Source: Litoditis marina
Taxonomy: Eukaryota > Nematoda > Chromadorea > Rhabditida > Rhabditidae
Reading direction: 5' to 3'
NCBI GenBank assembly: GCA_964036275.1
Contig: OZ038434.1
Span: forward strand, 10,311,060 to 10,375,059
DNA length: 64,000 bases
Shown here: positions 55,401 through 64,000 of the stretch, in pieces
How positions within the stretch are numbered: position 1 is the stretch's first letter
Layout: each line of letters opens with the position of its first letter
The notes under the pieces: model-generated
Told to the model about the DNA's origin: nothing
The model's database searches: none
What the model saw: the letters and a program-made list of their open reading frames with translations, nothing else
Made by a program: the position numbers and the translations under genes

Positions 55401-58400
55401 TGGCCTTTTTTGTGAGACTACGAAAATAACTGAACCAATTAAATAGATTGTTTATGTCCCAAATAGGCCTAACATCGAGCATTCTTCGAGTACGTTTTTT
55501 GTGGTTTGTATTCAGTTTAATTATTATTAATAATAGGTAATTAGTAATTACTTCAATTACATCTGCACGCGTAGCTGTCAATAAAACTGTATGTGGGTCA
55601 ATTGTAGATTATAGGTCATAAAACGGCTAGGAACGAGGATGGCTATTTCAAGAGGAGGGTGTTCGTAAAGATGGAATTGGTATATAATCTCATGAGAACG
55701 TCCTTGAGGGCCAAAGCGATAAGACGAGGGACCGTGAGGTATTTGACCATGAGGAAAGGACGGGAAGGGTTGGGGAGGAAGATCGTTTGGGGATACTGAA
55801 CCGATAAGTTTGGAGAAACACATATTATTCAAAAATTATGGTTTAGTTTCGTAATTATGAATTCGAAGTAGTAAAGTAGAATTCTATTCCATTGAGTAAA
55901 AGAAGTAAATAAAAGGAACACACAAAGCGTGATGTGATGTGAAGAACAAAAAAATAAATATTTTGTCACAATTTTCTAATAATAGTTTTTCTAGGATGTT
56001 TCTCAAGTTTCCCACCAGATCAATAGTTGACTACAAGTAACAAGTATAAACCAGAAAGACGTCATGCGCAGGAACCATTGGTGTCACATGAGCTTTGTGA
56101 TATATTGTGTGACGTTTCGCTATTCCTGAATCTTCCCAGATCGCATGCCAGATTTGGCGCATATCCTGAATGGTTGGCATTCCTGCACTACGGGGGGCGG
56201 CCAGCGATCTCAGATCAGTCGCGTATTATAGAAATTCATTAAAAAACTATTCGCGTTAGTTATAAAGTGAATTGAACTAACTCATTAAATTTGGTACGAA
56301 GCGACTTGCAAACTGTGACAATTGAAACTAATTTGATTTACAGATCGCCTTCACGTCAGTTTGGATTTGCCATACTGCCAAAAAAAGCAAATTACAACAC
56401 AATTAGTTGTCTGTTAACAACGCAGAGTTTGTTTCCACTAAACCAAATCCACAGAGTTCAATTTCGATTGAACACCATCGCTATACGGTGAATTTAACCT
56501 AGGTTGAAACCTAGTTTTTGGCTATGCAAAGTGTTGCGCTCTGTTAGAATATTGAATTGCATGAAGCGGAAAAGTCTTTGTTTAGCCAGTGGTTATGGTG
56601 TGAAGCCGAAGTGTGAGAGTGCGGGATAGGAATGCGCAAATAGTAATATCAGTCGGGCAATGACTAACCGCCGCGAGCAACGCTCAGGGGACACGGAAAC
56701 GACACCTGTACGAGCAGAATGGAAACCGTACAGAATGACGTGTGACTAGAAGGAAGGCGGAGGGGAGTTTGAACCCCACGTGGTAATCTTAAGAGATCTC
56801 AATTGAATGGGACAGTTTCCTTATACATAACGTGGCGAATATGTGAGGTCCGAGCATGATGAGCGAGCTATGAATTTTTGAACTAACCTAAAGTTTGCTA
56901 CATTTTGTGACTGGGTAGGTCTTGTACAACTAAAAACTGGAAAATGCATATCGCCTTATCTTAACATTAGTTTCAACAGTTTTACGCATCTCGTGCCTTT
57001 TCTTGGCAAATGCAATTTCTGAGTGTGCTTCATTTACTTCCGGTCAACAGTCTCACTCGGTTGTCTCACTATTTCTCCAACCACTTCGGTGGATAAGGTG
57101 TGTCAAAGTTCTGTTAGATTTGAGTTAGTCATGCTCTCTATGTACTATTTGAAATACTTTTGAGTTGAATTCCGGCGCGACTGTATCGATTTTGTTGTAA
57201 ATAGTTGACTGATGCCTTTTTCAGGCTCTGAAGACGGCGAACCCGCCGAAACGTCTGCACTAAATAAAACATCATATCACCTCGTGTTCGGTCTAACAAG
57301 AAAACCCAACAAAGTTTTACTTCTATTATGAGTCAAAAGTGTTTGTTATAGTTTTAGATGGAGATGAATGGTATACAAATGGATCATGGTCGAAAAAGGT
57401 CAAAATTCTTGCAGGCGGACGTTGACCCTTTTGAAATGTTGAACTCACATAACGGTGTCCAACTCACATAACGGTGTCCATAACAGAAACCTCGTCAATG
57501 GGGTCGACCGACTGATTGAGAATGGAATCCTTGGTCGCGTCCAAATTGATTGAGACCGAGTTCAGCGATAGACTGTCGTCCCTGAAACACATTTGCTCAC
57601 TTCATTTTATTCATTTGTTCACGTGTGTAAGTGTCATTAAACCCAAGTAGTAACTTTGGCTGCGTACGGTAAACCACAACTAAAAAACAGAGAGATCAAG
57701 CTACACACACAGCAGATGAGGCCGAAATGTATCGACCCCAATACATATATGGCGTAAAGCATTTTCTACTGCACTCTGTTTGGTCCTACATCAGTGCGCC
57801 CGAAGTTGAAGAGAGGTCAAAAACGTGCGATGCAATGATCCGTGGATGTAGAATGTCCACAAGATGACATGATAAACACCGGTTTGGTGTTCAAAGTGAG
57901 AGAGATGAAAAAAGAATGCGTAGTAGTTGGTCGAGGGAACAGCATTAGGTTTGTAAAGATTGTTCTCACATAAACTTATTATTCGTAGTTCATTTAATTA
58001 TTTATGTATTAACTTCATCCTAGTTAACTGCATTATTTAACTTAACTCTGTTTATTGAATAAACGAAACTTGATGTCAAGAGCATTTTTTTTCTCCGGCG
58101 AATGAAGAACTGAAGTCAGTGAGACAGCATTGAAGATGGAAATAACCCCGAGAAGACAAATTACATTAAAAAGTATCAACCTTGTCATCGTGGTTCGAAA
58201 CTAACAATGCTTATAGGAACAGCAAAATTGATAGCAAAATTATGTGGTTCTGTTTTCTCATCTATTCATAGCCTGAATTTTATTCATAGATAGATTAATG
58301 TTTTAATACAAGCTCAAATGTTAACACATCAGGAAAGTAAAAATTTGAAGAGGAAATCATGTTCAACTGAGAATCGCGGTGTACTGTGTACAATGCCCAA

Positions 58401-61400
58401 ATAATCCGTTTATATAGGTCGAAACCTGTGAATGGATTAACACAAACATGACTCATTTGACTTTTCATTTGTCAAATGAGATCAGAAACTTTTTGTTTGT
58501 TGCTACTACTACTACTAATATAGTGAATCGCAATCTTCGAACTATTAAATTGCATCTAGTTGAAATGATAAAATCAATAAAGTGCTGTCGTTATCTTTGG
58601 CGGATTGAATAATAGCACAAACAGAGCTGATTCGGCTTGAAAAGCCCTGGGTAAATAGTGGAACCAGGGTTTGGCACAGAAAAACTGATAAAATCGGCGG
58701 GGTAGGGAATGTTCAAGATTTGCGAGGCAACTAAATGAAAAGAACATCAAGTTTGACTAAAAGAAATGAATTATGACTAGCACACTGCAAACATTGTTCT
58801 CTTATGATACAAAAATATTTTTCGCAATTACATAGAATCATTGAATTTGAAGAAAAACTAGAAAATTGAAATTATTCTAAACAGTGTGCTGTGCAACAAG
58901 CACAATATAACAATAGACCACCATAAGCACTGAAATGTTGTTGATCTGTATTGTGGGGAGAAAACAACACATAGTTTGATGTGTTTGCGGACAAGCTCAT
59001 TCCGGAGAAGTACCCCTTTTGAGTGGAAAAGGCAATCTTGGAGACCAGACTGATGGACTAATAGAGAAGGTGTGGGAAATACAAGTGGAATAGAACAACT
59101 ACACAATGACAGAACTATGCGGAAAATAATATATATATTTATAACAACTGAATTCTGATTCTAGGAGGTGACTTTTTGTGAGCTATAGTTTGATATGCGC
59201 ATCTCAGACTAAAATTCAGTTCGAAATGCTCGCGGATCAAACTACAAACACAGCAGATTATATCAACACCGTTCTGGTCTACTCTTTTCTGACTTATAGA
59301 GAAGCCTGAACAGTGCTAGTTGAGTACGTATAAAAAGCTTGGGAAGAGACGCAGAGACGACCACGTAGGATTGATTAGACTATATTCAAGAGGGAAAACG
59401 GGCCAATTCTACAACTAACCGGGTTTTCAGGTAACCTAACCCTTTTTTGGTAACCTATTTTTCAGGTTACTTAGTAGGTAACCTGGAAGTAACCTAAAAC
59501 TGAAATCCGGTTACCGTTCAAAGTAACGGTAAAAACCACATTTTGCGTTAGAAAAACAGGTAACCGGTTTTTCATTTCAGGTTACCACCCGGTTACCTGC
59601 TGAGGTAACCTGAAAAAGAGGTTACCAAAAAAGGGTTAGGTTACCTAAAAACGCGGTTAGATATAGAATTCACCGGGAAAACGATTTGTTGTCGTAACTA
59701 GAGTGGTCGACTTCTCGCCAGGGGAGATAGTCTGTTACGGAGATTGAAGGACGATACCATATAAATGGGTTCGAGTAAAGGAAGAAGATAGAGAAAGAGA
59801 AAGAGAGAGAGAAAGAGGAAGAGAATAGAAAAAGAGAGGTATACTTGAGAAGAGTGAAATTGAAATCGTTGAACGGTGTTGAAAAAAGCCGTGCACGTGA
59901 TTAGGCTCTGAGTTTTATCGTTTTAAATTTCTATTAATTATGGTTCCAACTATGATTTCTACTTTTCTCTCAGTTTTTGCTGTTCGCTTTCTGCCGTTTC
60001 CCCGAACAAAGATCGATCATTAGCAACATTAATTGCAACATATTTCGCGGCCGAAAAAGTTCGTAAAAAGCGTACATGGTGACTGTTTTCCTGCGTTCCT
60101 CGTTGTAAACAAGTTCCTCGTCCTGGTCACGATCGGCGTCTCTCTGAAACGAAACAACATTAAAGTTGTTGACCGAAAATTGGCTGAATTGTAAAAATAA
60201 AGACTCAAAGACTCGAAGAGGGAGATATCTGTTTTTCAATTCCAAATTGTGATTGAAGAATACAGAAAAAAAATTGTCACTAAAAATTTATAAAACACAC
60301 TTTGAGAGGGGTTCCACCTACTAACGTGTGCTTTGAAAAACGCACTTTAACAATTCGCGAAAATCCGCAAAATGTATTGAGTGAGTGAGTGTATAGTGAG
60401 TGATGAGAAAAAAATTGAATGTTTCAGGTCAGCTGAGTATACGGAAATAGTACTGTTTGTCAAAAAGCGACTGTGTTTACATGTCGATTGCATGAATCAT
60501 TGCGCGTCTTGCATACGAAATGAGAAGTCACATTCGACTGATCCCCTATCAACGGAAAAAGGTCACGCAACAAAGAATACAGTTTGCAGGAACTAACTAC
60601 GCCAGTTTCACTGTTAAAGCAAGGGTGCAACCTCAGAAGAAAAAATTATAGCTACCGTACACATTTATCAAAAATTTCTCAAAGCTATTTGGAGCTGCTT
60701 CACTTTTGGGTGAAGAAAGTAACCGCAATCGTCCTTAAATAGATGAAAATTTTTGGAAAACACCTATAGTATAGGTGGCTGTTTTTCGCAAGCTCATGAA
60801 TTTCAGATTTGGGCGAGTTTTGAGCTCACCGATGTATTCCGAGGAATGTCGATTTCCGCTTGTTCGGCCGCCATTTCTCGAGCAACCTGGGAAATTATCG
60901 ATCGCTCGGAGGAAGAAGTCGAACTACCGTCCTCCCTCGTACGGACCTGAATTCAACCATTATTCATTTCTTGCGATTTGTTTCTTGCGAATTATTGACT
61001 GACCGATAGGTGAATAAGCTATTTCGAGTCGCGACAGATCTGATAGGACTTATTCGATGGTTCAAAAGTAAAACGGTAAATAATAGATAATTGGTTGACG
61101 ATTTCGATTGCCTGTAGAAAAGGCTCCAATTTAGTGTACCTTATATATTCAACATGCGTTTCTATGTTTTTGTAAGCCTGGATTTTACTGAAGTTCATTA
61201 TTATTCTGGAAAAAAATCGATGAAGGTGGTTCCGATGTAACGGTAAATATGGTATCCCGGGTAGTTATGCGACAAATCTTGTAATTACTAGGTAGTCAGG
61301 TTGTGTTCGCCATGTGCTCTAAATCCCTTAAAAAACGAAGTTACCATTATTTCGAATCTAAAAACCAAACTCAACCTAGTGTTTTCAACCCCAAAAATAT

Positions 61401-63419
61401 TTTATATCAGTGAATTTTGTATAAATCAAATTCATCTTTTACAACTCAATAAATTGAATGTATGATCACCTGGTTCTCTCCCAGTTTTGCCAGTTCTTTC
61501 AGTAACCCCTGAGAAAACACGGGTTCTCTGTTTTTCTCTGTGCCCTCCTCTTCCTCAGGCTCTCTCTCAATTACGGTTACTTCGTTGGATTCCAATGAAG
61601 TATCAGGCAAATCTGGCGTTTGACTCAGAATATCTTGGTCCAACTGAAAACATTTACTTTTGTTTCAGAATTTTTTTTTTGATATTCCTAATCCACCGCG
61701 TTGAGCAGCAAACGCGAAATCGAAACTGTTCGGTGAGAAATGAAGTGTTTTTCCCGAGATAATGACGTTTGAACGCTAGGTATGAATCGTCGATACTATA
61801 CGAAAATACAATCGTTGAAAACTTGTTTTCTATTCGTTTTATGTCCGTTTAGGCAATTTGAGCAGTTGACATTTGGGTATTCGTACCGGGAAAACAAGTT
61901 GTAATGTTTGTGGATCGCAATGATGCGCGGGAATCTATACAAATTGAACGACCCACAGCAAATATTGGAGGTTATTCGTGGAAACTAACATTCGCTAGCT
62001 GGGTTAACGCATAAATGCGGTATTCTTTGCAAATATTCACGAAATTCACGAAGTTTGTTGAAACGCGGTGGGGTGTGTCGAGCTTGAGTTGTAGTTTGGT
62101 CTCGAAACACTTCACGACCTTACAAAATTTGGAGAAAGTGCACCAGTCTGCAACACCAATAACTCAGTATTATCGTGTTTTTCTACTTTCCTCAAAATAA
62201 TCACTCTACCTGTTGTGGACTTCTGGCCTCAGGGGATTTGTAGTCCGAATCTGACAACCTAGACGATATTGATCTATTATTGATTGCTTCACTCGACAGC
62301 GTTCGATCTGCCAGGGGGTGAGAGGAGGCAAATGAAGAACTACTTATTGATCGGAGATCATCCGACTCCTCCTGGAATAATGAGAACTTTATGCGATGGC
62401 CGAATTGAGTTGTAGTTTGGTCCGAAACATATCACCGTTCCTACATTGTTGCTAGGAGTGCACCGAAAATTGGACAGAACCACCGTGTCAGTTTATTTTT
62501 CCTGCAGTGACTGATGAATACGATTCAACAAGTGAAATTTTGTAAAGTAAAGACAAACAGTATAAATGTGGTTTGGGTTCAAAGTTTAAGCAGTAACTAA
62601 AGCCACGGCTAGTAAAACTATTCGCAACATTCAACTTCATGTTGCAAAATTATATTAAAAATTGTATAAAAAACAGTACATTGAAAATGTACTGGTAATC
62701 GGTCAGTGCGAGAGTTATCGCCGTACTAAATTTTCGAATTATTCAAACATTAAATTATTAGCAAAAACTCTGCGTTAAAAATACTAGCTTATTCATGAGG
62801 AAAATAATGCAGGTTGGTTAGAACAATTGTAAAAACACTAGATAAATACGAAATGTGGTATGATCCTCTGACAGGAGTGGGGCGGCGGCAGGGGGTCAGG
62901 GTTGGGGTCAAACACATGCAAAAGAATGACCACGCCCGCGCCCTGCCAGGTGGGTGCCGCATATTGCATAGGCATACCGACAAGTTATATAGTCTGTTTC
63001 ACTTACTCGTGGTCTATTACAGTAGGACTTGGGATAAGTTATCAGAAAGTCTAATGATTGTTGCATGCGAATGTCACTCTGAATCCTCACTACGAAAAGT
63101 ATTTCATTAGTTTTCAGAACTAGAGGGGGTTAGAAGTGCATGAAACAGAAAATACACTCGTTATACGTCGTCTTGAACTCACATATATGATTCACGACTC
63201 ATGAACTATTTTTTCGGCACAGAAGACCGAAGTGGTTGGGATTCACTACAACATGAATATTACAGGTGAATAATACACCTATTCATTCCATTACGTGAGC
63301 AAAACGTTCGAGTGTGCCAATTTCTCAATCGAATACATGAAAATCTTTACTTTGCCATACATAAAATAGTTTTGACTTACTTTGGACTTCATGAACAAGT
63401 AAATGTATAGTGAGTTCAT
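28422..63419 (-). CDS. Apical junction molecule 1-like protein: proline-rich, coiled-coil, C-terminal MYND zinc finger, PDZ-ligand end
   Basis: Seen: 42 exons chain in phase (high to low): 62210-62371, 61470-61643, 60830-60946, 60076-60143, 57468-57581, 55047-55119, 54575-54688, 54295-54391, 51604-51668, 45580-45744, 45303-45371, 44875-44967, 44299-44433, 43776-44011, 43343-43462, 43065-43205, 42665-42836, 42383-42453, 42037-42156, 41678-41786, 41288-41415, 40988-41047, 40487-40598, 39987-40048, 39531-39690, 39110-39267, 38734-38810, 36714-36880, 35885-36046, 35347-35498, 34917-35051, 34193-34466, 32422-32466, 31764-31864, 31452-31516, 31081-31183, 30734-30776, 30342-30460, 29823-29901, 29361-29474, 28824-28960, 28422-28635; about 1,693 aa. 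A possible start exon is 63381-63419. Order: acidic/Ser-rich, proline-rich (about 213-328), coiled coil (about 440-960), Ser/Tyr-rich tail with VPDWYRENRP, MYND finger (about 1480-1522), end VPTDV. Known: AJM-1 is a coiled-coil protein of epithelial apical junctions that works with DLG-1 in C. elegans. The family call is by recognition of the finger and architecture, not by search. Confidence 0.65.
28984..29090. mobile_element. Palindromic MITE-like element in an intron of the AJM-1-like gene
   Basis: The 107-bp imperfect inverted repeat starts GGACGATTATGTGG and ends with its complement. Inner arms around TAAACTGCAATA meet at a loop of a few bases. No coding capacity and no clear target-site duplication. 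It begins 24 bp upstream (in gene sense) of the exon 28824-28960. Confidence 0.6.
29823..30460 (-). other. Exons encoding the MYND-type zinc finger of the AJM-1-like protein
   Basis: Exon 30342-30460 gives C-S-Y-C, 15 residues, [13 protein letters not shown]. Exon 29823-29901 continues [12 protein letters not shown]. Together this is C-x2-C-x15-C-x2-C-x4-C-x3-C-x4-W-x2-H-x3-C, the full MYND metal-ligand set with the usual Trp and His. MYND fingers bind proline-rich peptides in partner proteins. The protein's own N-terminal proline-rich block is a possible intramolecular or intermolecular partner, which is inference. Confidence 0.85.
30005..30140. repeat. Nested inverted repeat in an intron of the AJM-1-like gene
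   Basis: Outer arms are CCAAGGTTCGCC (30005-30016) and its complement (30129-30140). Inside lies the near-perfect palindrome GGTGCACAGTTGTGCACC. It resembles a decayed palindromic MITE. Confidence 0.5.
32213..32384. mobile_element. Palindromic element, copy 1 of the GAGTAC...ATGCTAGAA family
   Basis: The arms run about 48 bp. The 41-bp core starting ATGCTAGAAGATCCCGGCA pairs with the right arm with one mismatch, and the outer bases GAGTAC/GTACTC also pair. The centre holds a second hairpin (CTCTTACAT ... ATGTAAGAG). It is the best-preserved copy; others lie at about 36.5 and 51.9 kb. The target-site duplication could not be settled. Confidence 0.8.
33130..33188. repeat. Member of the dispersed GTAGTTTGATC family
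   Basis: Bounded by TTTGTAGTTTGATC on the left and TTCAAACTACAAA on the right, so the 59-bp unit has near-complementary ends. A related ACACACACAGCGG block lies just upstream at about 33079. Confidence 0.5.
36495..36641. mobile_element. Palindromic element, copy 2 of the GAGTAC...ATGCTAGAA family, diverged
   Basis: The left arm (AGTACGCTGGAATATCCTGA then ATCCTGCGTTTCTC) matches copy 1 clearly. The interior keeps ACGTATGTTTGAGGAGACGC. The right arm is badly decayed. Confidence 0.65.
37207..37286. repeat. Perfect 35-bp inverted repeat with 10-nt loop
   Basis: The arms at 37207-37241 and 37252-37286 are exact complements, beginning TTGTGTTTCGATGCTCAACC. The loop is AGTTACTGCA. It lies in an intron of the AJM-1-like gene. 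The transcript would form an uninterrupted 35-bp hairpin. It may be a small MITE, a hairpin-RNA source or a recent inverted duplication. Confidence 0.9.
39987..44433 (-). other. Exons encoding the Arg/Glu-rich coiled coil of the AJM-1-like protein
   Basis: Twelve exons from 44299-44433 down to 39987-40048, most of 60-170 nt and one of 236 nt, encode about 490 residues almost wholly of E, R, K, Q, A, L, I and D, with repeated R-E-R-E-R-L-E motifs. The pattern suits one long helix or coiled coil, similar in make-up to trichohyalin. Most of these introns interrupt in phase 2 (after the second codon base) or between codons, which would let exon gain or loss lengthen or shorten the rod without frameshift. 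Confidence 0.85.
44068..44155. repeat. Member of the dispersed GTAGTTTGATC family
   Basis: The left end is TTGTAGTTTGATCTACA and the right end is GATCAAAGTACAAACACAGC, about 88 bp in all. The right end matches the copies at 57.7 and 59.2 kb, which also carry ACACAGCAGAT. Confidence 0.6.
45866..46092. mobile_element. hAT-like non-autonomous element filled with TCGAGTTT satellite
   Basis: The terminal inverted repeats TAGGGTTGTTAA and TTAACAACCCTA are exact. They are flanked by the 8-bp duplication CTCTCAAT at 45858-45865 and 46093-46100. The 227-bp interior is almost wholly degenerate repeats of TTTTCGAGTT, AAAAATCGAG and GAGTCGAG, ending in a palindromic CGAG block. An 8-bp duplication with TAGGG-type ends is the hAT signature. 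It lies in an intron of the AJM-1-like gene. Confidence 0.85.
46101..51603. other. Remainder of the largest AJM-1-like intron
   Basis: Part of the intron 45745-51603. AT-rich, with one long minus-strand open frame (described separately), a GTAGTTTGA repeat fragment at 46441 and a GTAGTCTGG relative at 51165. No phase-compatible exon was found. Confidence 0.5.
46967..47437 (-). other. Unexplained 156-codon open frame inside an intron of the AJM-1-like gene
   Basis: The frame reads in the same direction as the host gene. An acceptor-like site (CGTCGTTCAG) falls inside it, after which comes [17 protein letters not shown] and a helix-like C-terminal half ([15 protein letters not shown]). No family was recognised. 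Its length is a little beyond chance expectation for this base composition, but there is no matching donor and no homology evidence. It could be an alternative terminal exon, a nested gene or chance. Confidence 0.2.
51865..52031. mobile_element. Palindromic element, copy 3 of the GAGTAC...ATGCTAGAA family
   Basis: Starts GAGTACGCATGTTAGAACAT and ends with CTAGCATACGTACTC, the complement of the family start. Arms of about 50 bp have drifted to roughly 80 percent pairing. The interior differs from copy 1 except near the arms. Confidence 0.75.
53521..54205. mobile_element. hAT-like non-autonomous element filled with CAATTC satellite
   Basis: The terminal inverted repeats TAGGGTTGTTA and TAACAACCCTA are exact. 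They are flanked by the 8-bp duplication TTTGGGAA at 53513-53520 and 54206-54213. The 685-bp interior is mostly TCAATTCCAATTCC units, then a block of GATTGGAATT units, a middle of about 160 bp without repeats, and further CAATTCCAATT. Same ends as the element at 45.9 kb but an unrelated satellite. Frames across it read as Asn/Ser/Phe repeats and are not genes. Confidence 0.85.
55120..57441. other. AJM-1-like intron between the acidic and proline-rich exons
   Basis: A 2.3 kb AT-rich stretch. The exons on either side join directly in phase, so no internal exon is needed. A proline-rich minus-strand frame at 55.6-55.8 kb was examined and not accepted. No repeat was recognised. Confidence 0.5.
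57442..57479 (-). repeat. Exact 19-bp tandem duplication spanning a splice donor
   Basis: AACTCACATAACGGTGTCC occurs twice in tandem (57442-57460 and 57461-57479). Read on the minus strand it holds the end of exon 57468-57581 and its GTGAGT donor, so the donor exists in two copies 19 bp apart. Only the first keeps the frame; using the second would put a TGA directly after the duplicated ATG. Confidence 0.9.
59183..59258. repeat. Member of the dispersed GTAGTTTGATC family
   Basis: The left end is CTATAGTTTGATATG and the right end is GGATCAAACTACAAACACAG, about 76 bp with near-complementary ends. Confidence 0.55.
59401..59674. mobile_element. GGTAACC-rich element with long terminal inverted repeats and a 9-bp duplication
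   Basis: The 274-bp element is flanked by GGGAAAACG at 59392-59400 and 59675-59683. The left end (GGCCAATTCTACAACTAACC) and the complement of the right end (GGTGAATTCTATATCTAACC) pair over at least 75 bp with few mismatches. GGTAACC or GGTTACC palindromes recur throughout. Long inverted repeats with a 9-bp duplication are typical of Mutator-like elements. It has no coding capacity. Confidence 0.75.
59779..59838. repeat. GA microsatellite in an intron of the AJM-1-like gene
   Basis: GAGAAAGAGAAAGAGAGAGA-type tract of about 60 bp. On the transcribed strand it is pyrimidine-rich. Confidence 0.85.
62088..62510. repeat. Two related dispersed repeats flanking an early AJM-1-like exon
   Basis: Copies begin at about 62088 and 62409 with TTGTAGTTTGGTC, followed in each by CGAAACA, TCAC and, further on, AGTGCACC. 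They sit on either side of exon 62210-62371 in the same orientation, so they could recombine to delete that exon. Confidence 0.55.
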
Positions 63420-64000
63420 AATAGTTATCTAGCTCAGAAGCTGAGCCTTTATATACGTAACAAACACGCTAATAATTATGAAAACTTTCAAGAATGTAAT
63501 CAGACGAAGATATTACGTTGTGTTGAATACAAATGATGCTGGTTGGGGTAATAGAACTGATGGATTGTTCCAGTTTCTAGCTTATGCTTTGAACAGAAAC
63601 ATGCTAAGAATTATGCAGTGAATCTAATAGATTGATATGTTTCCAATTCAGTGATACTACTACAACTCTCAATAATAATAAAGTAACACACGCATTATCT
63701 CTCTCGACAGATATATGATTTGGGTTATTATTATACCGTATTCGGCAACAGAATCGAAACATTTCAGAAAGCTATGTTTTTTTCAGTTCTATGTCTATCA
63801 CTAATGTGAGTAGTTGAATTCTCAAAAGCGCTCCTTTATAAAAAACATTTGGAAAGAATCTGGTGCAACGATCTCGAATTTTAACCACAACTCGTTCAAA
63901 AACAACTAAAATTTAACATTCATACTGTAGGAGTCTACGTGGGTATGAAAGGAACTGTAGACACACTCTTCTCAGAGAGTCAATGCTGATTTCATGAAAA
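62511..64000. other. Upstream part of the AJM-1-like gene with a candidate start exon
   Basis: On the minus strand, ATG at 63419 opens [13 protein letters not shown], ending at a GTAAGT donor below 63381. It is preceded by an in-frame TAG and is phase-compatible with exon 62210-62371. A second ATG at 63392 would give only MKSK. The rest of this stretch shows no exon or repeat. The promoter may lie here or beyond the window. Confidence 0.35.

Noticed and set aside
55578..55832. Proline-rich minus-strand frame ([16 protein letters not shown]) as an extra AJM-1-like exon
   Set aside because: The exons on either side join directly in phase. From its acceptor the upstream phase would force a different frame, and no donor with the required phase was found.
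1..64000. tRNA, rRNA, CRISPR, operon or prokaryotic or viral gene content
   Set aside because: No cloverleaf with A/B boxes, spacer arrays or compact intron-free gene clusters were seen. Every supported gene is spliced and animal-like.

Overview
This is a stretch of animal nuclear genome. Its genes are split by spliceosomal introns with GT-AG borders and T-rich acceptors. The exons are GC-richer than the AT-rich introns and spacers, and the gene set is metazoan: an FG nucleoporin, a TCAIM-like mitochondrial protein, a class A peptide-type GPCR, the TFIID repressor Dr1/NC2-beta and an AJM-1-like apical-junction protein. An invertebrate is likely. The phylum cannot be set from the sequence alone.

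Layout. About 0.34-3.3 kb (+) holds the last exons of an FG-repeat nucleoporin, best matched to Nup214; the 5' part lies outside the window. After a 3.9 kb spacer, 7.2-11.75 kb (+) carries a complete 12-exon TCAIM homologue (475 aa). It faces, tail to tail, a complete 7-exon rhodopsin-family GPCR at 13.15-16.1 kb (-, 417 aa). The GPCR is divergent from Dr1 at 17.4-27.65 kb (+, 5 coding exons, 162 aa, with a 6 kb last intron). Dr1 in turn is tail to tail with one very large gene filling 28.4 kb to about 63.4 kb (-). For that gene 42 coding exons could be chained with every intron phase consistent, giving about 1,693 residues, plus a possible short start exon. The product has an acidic/Ser-rich and proline-rich N-terminus, a long Arg/Glu-rich coiled coil, a tail with a W-Y-R-E motif, a C-terminal MYND-type zinc finger and a terminal T-D-V that fits a class I PDZ ligand. 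It is most likely an AJM-1 (apical junction molecule) homologue.

The five genes have unrelated jobs (nuclear transport, mitochondrial function, signalling, general transcription repression, epithelial junctions). Nothing suggests an operon or a joint pathway.

The most unusual content lies in introns and spacers. Two elements share the terminal inverted repeat TAGGGTTGTTA and 8-bp target-site duplications, as hAT transposons do, but their interiors are almost wholly different simple satellites. A G/C-run-rich element also has an 8-bp flanking duplication, and a GGTAACC-rich element with long inverted repeats has a 9-bp duplication. There is also a three-copy palindromic family, a perfect 35-bp hairpin, a dispersed GTAGTTTGATC family, a 108-bp tandem array full of acceptor-like motifs inside a nucleoporin intron, and an exact duplication of a splice donor in the large gene. 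No rRNA, tRNA, CRISPR or prokaryote-type feature was seen. All calls come from reading the sequence; no database search was made.
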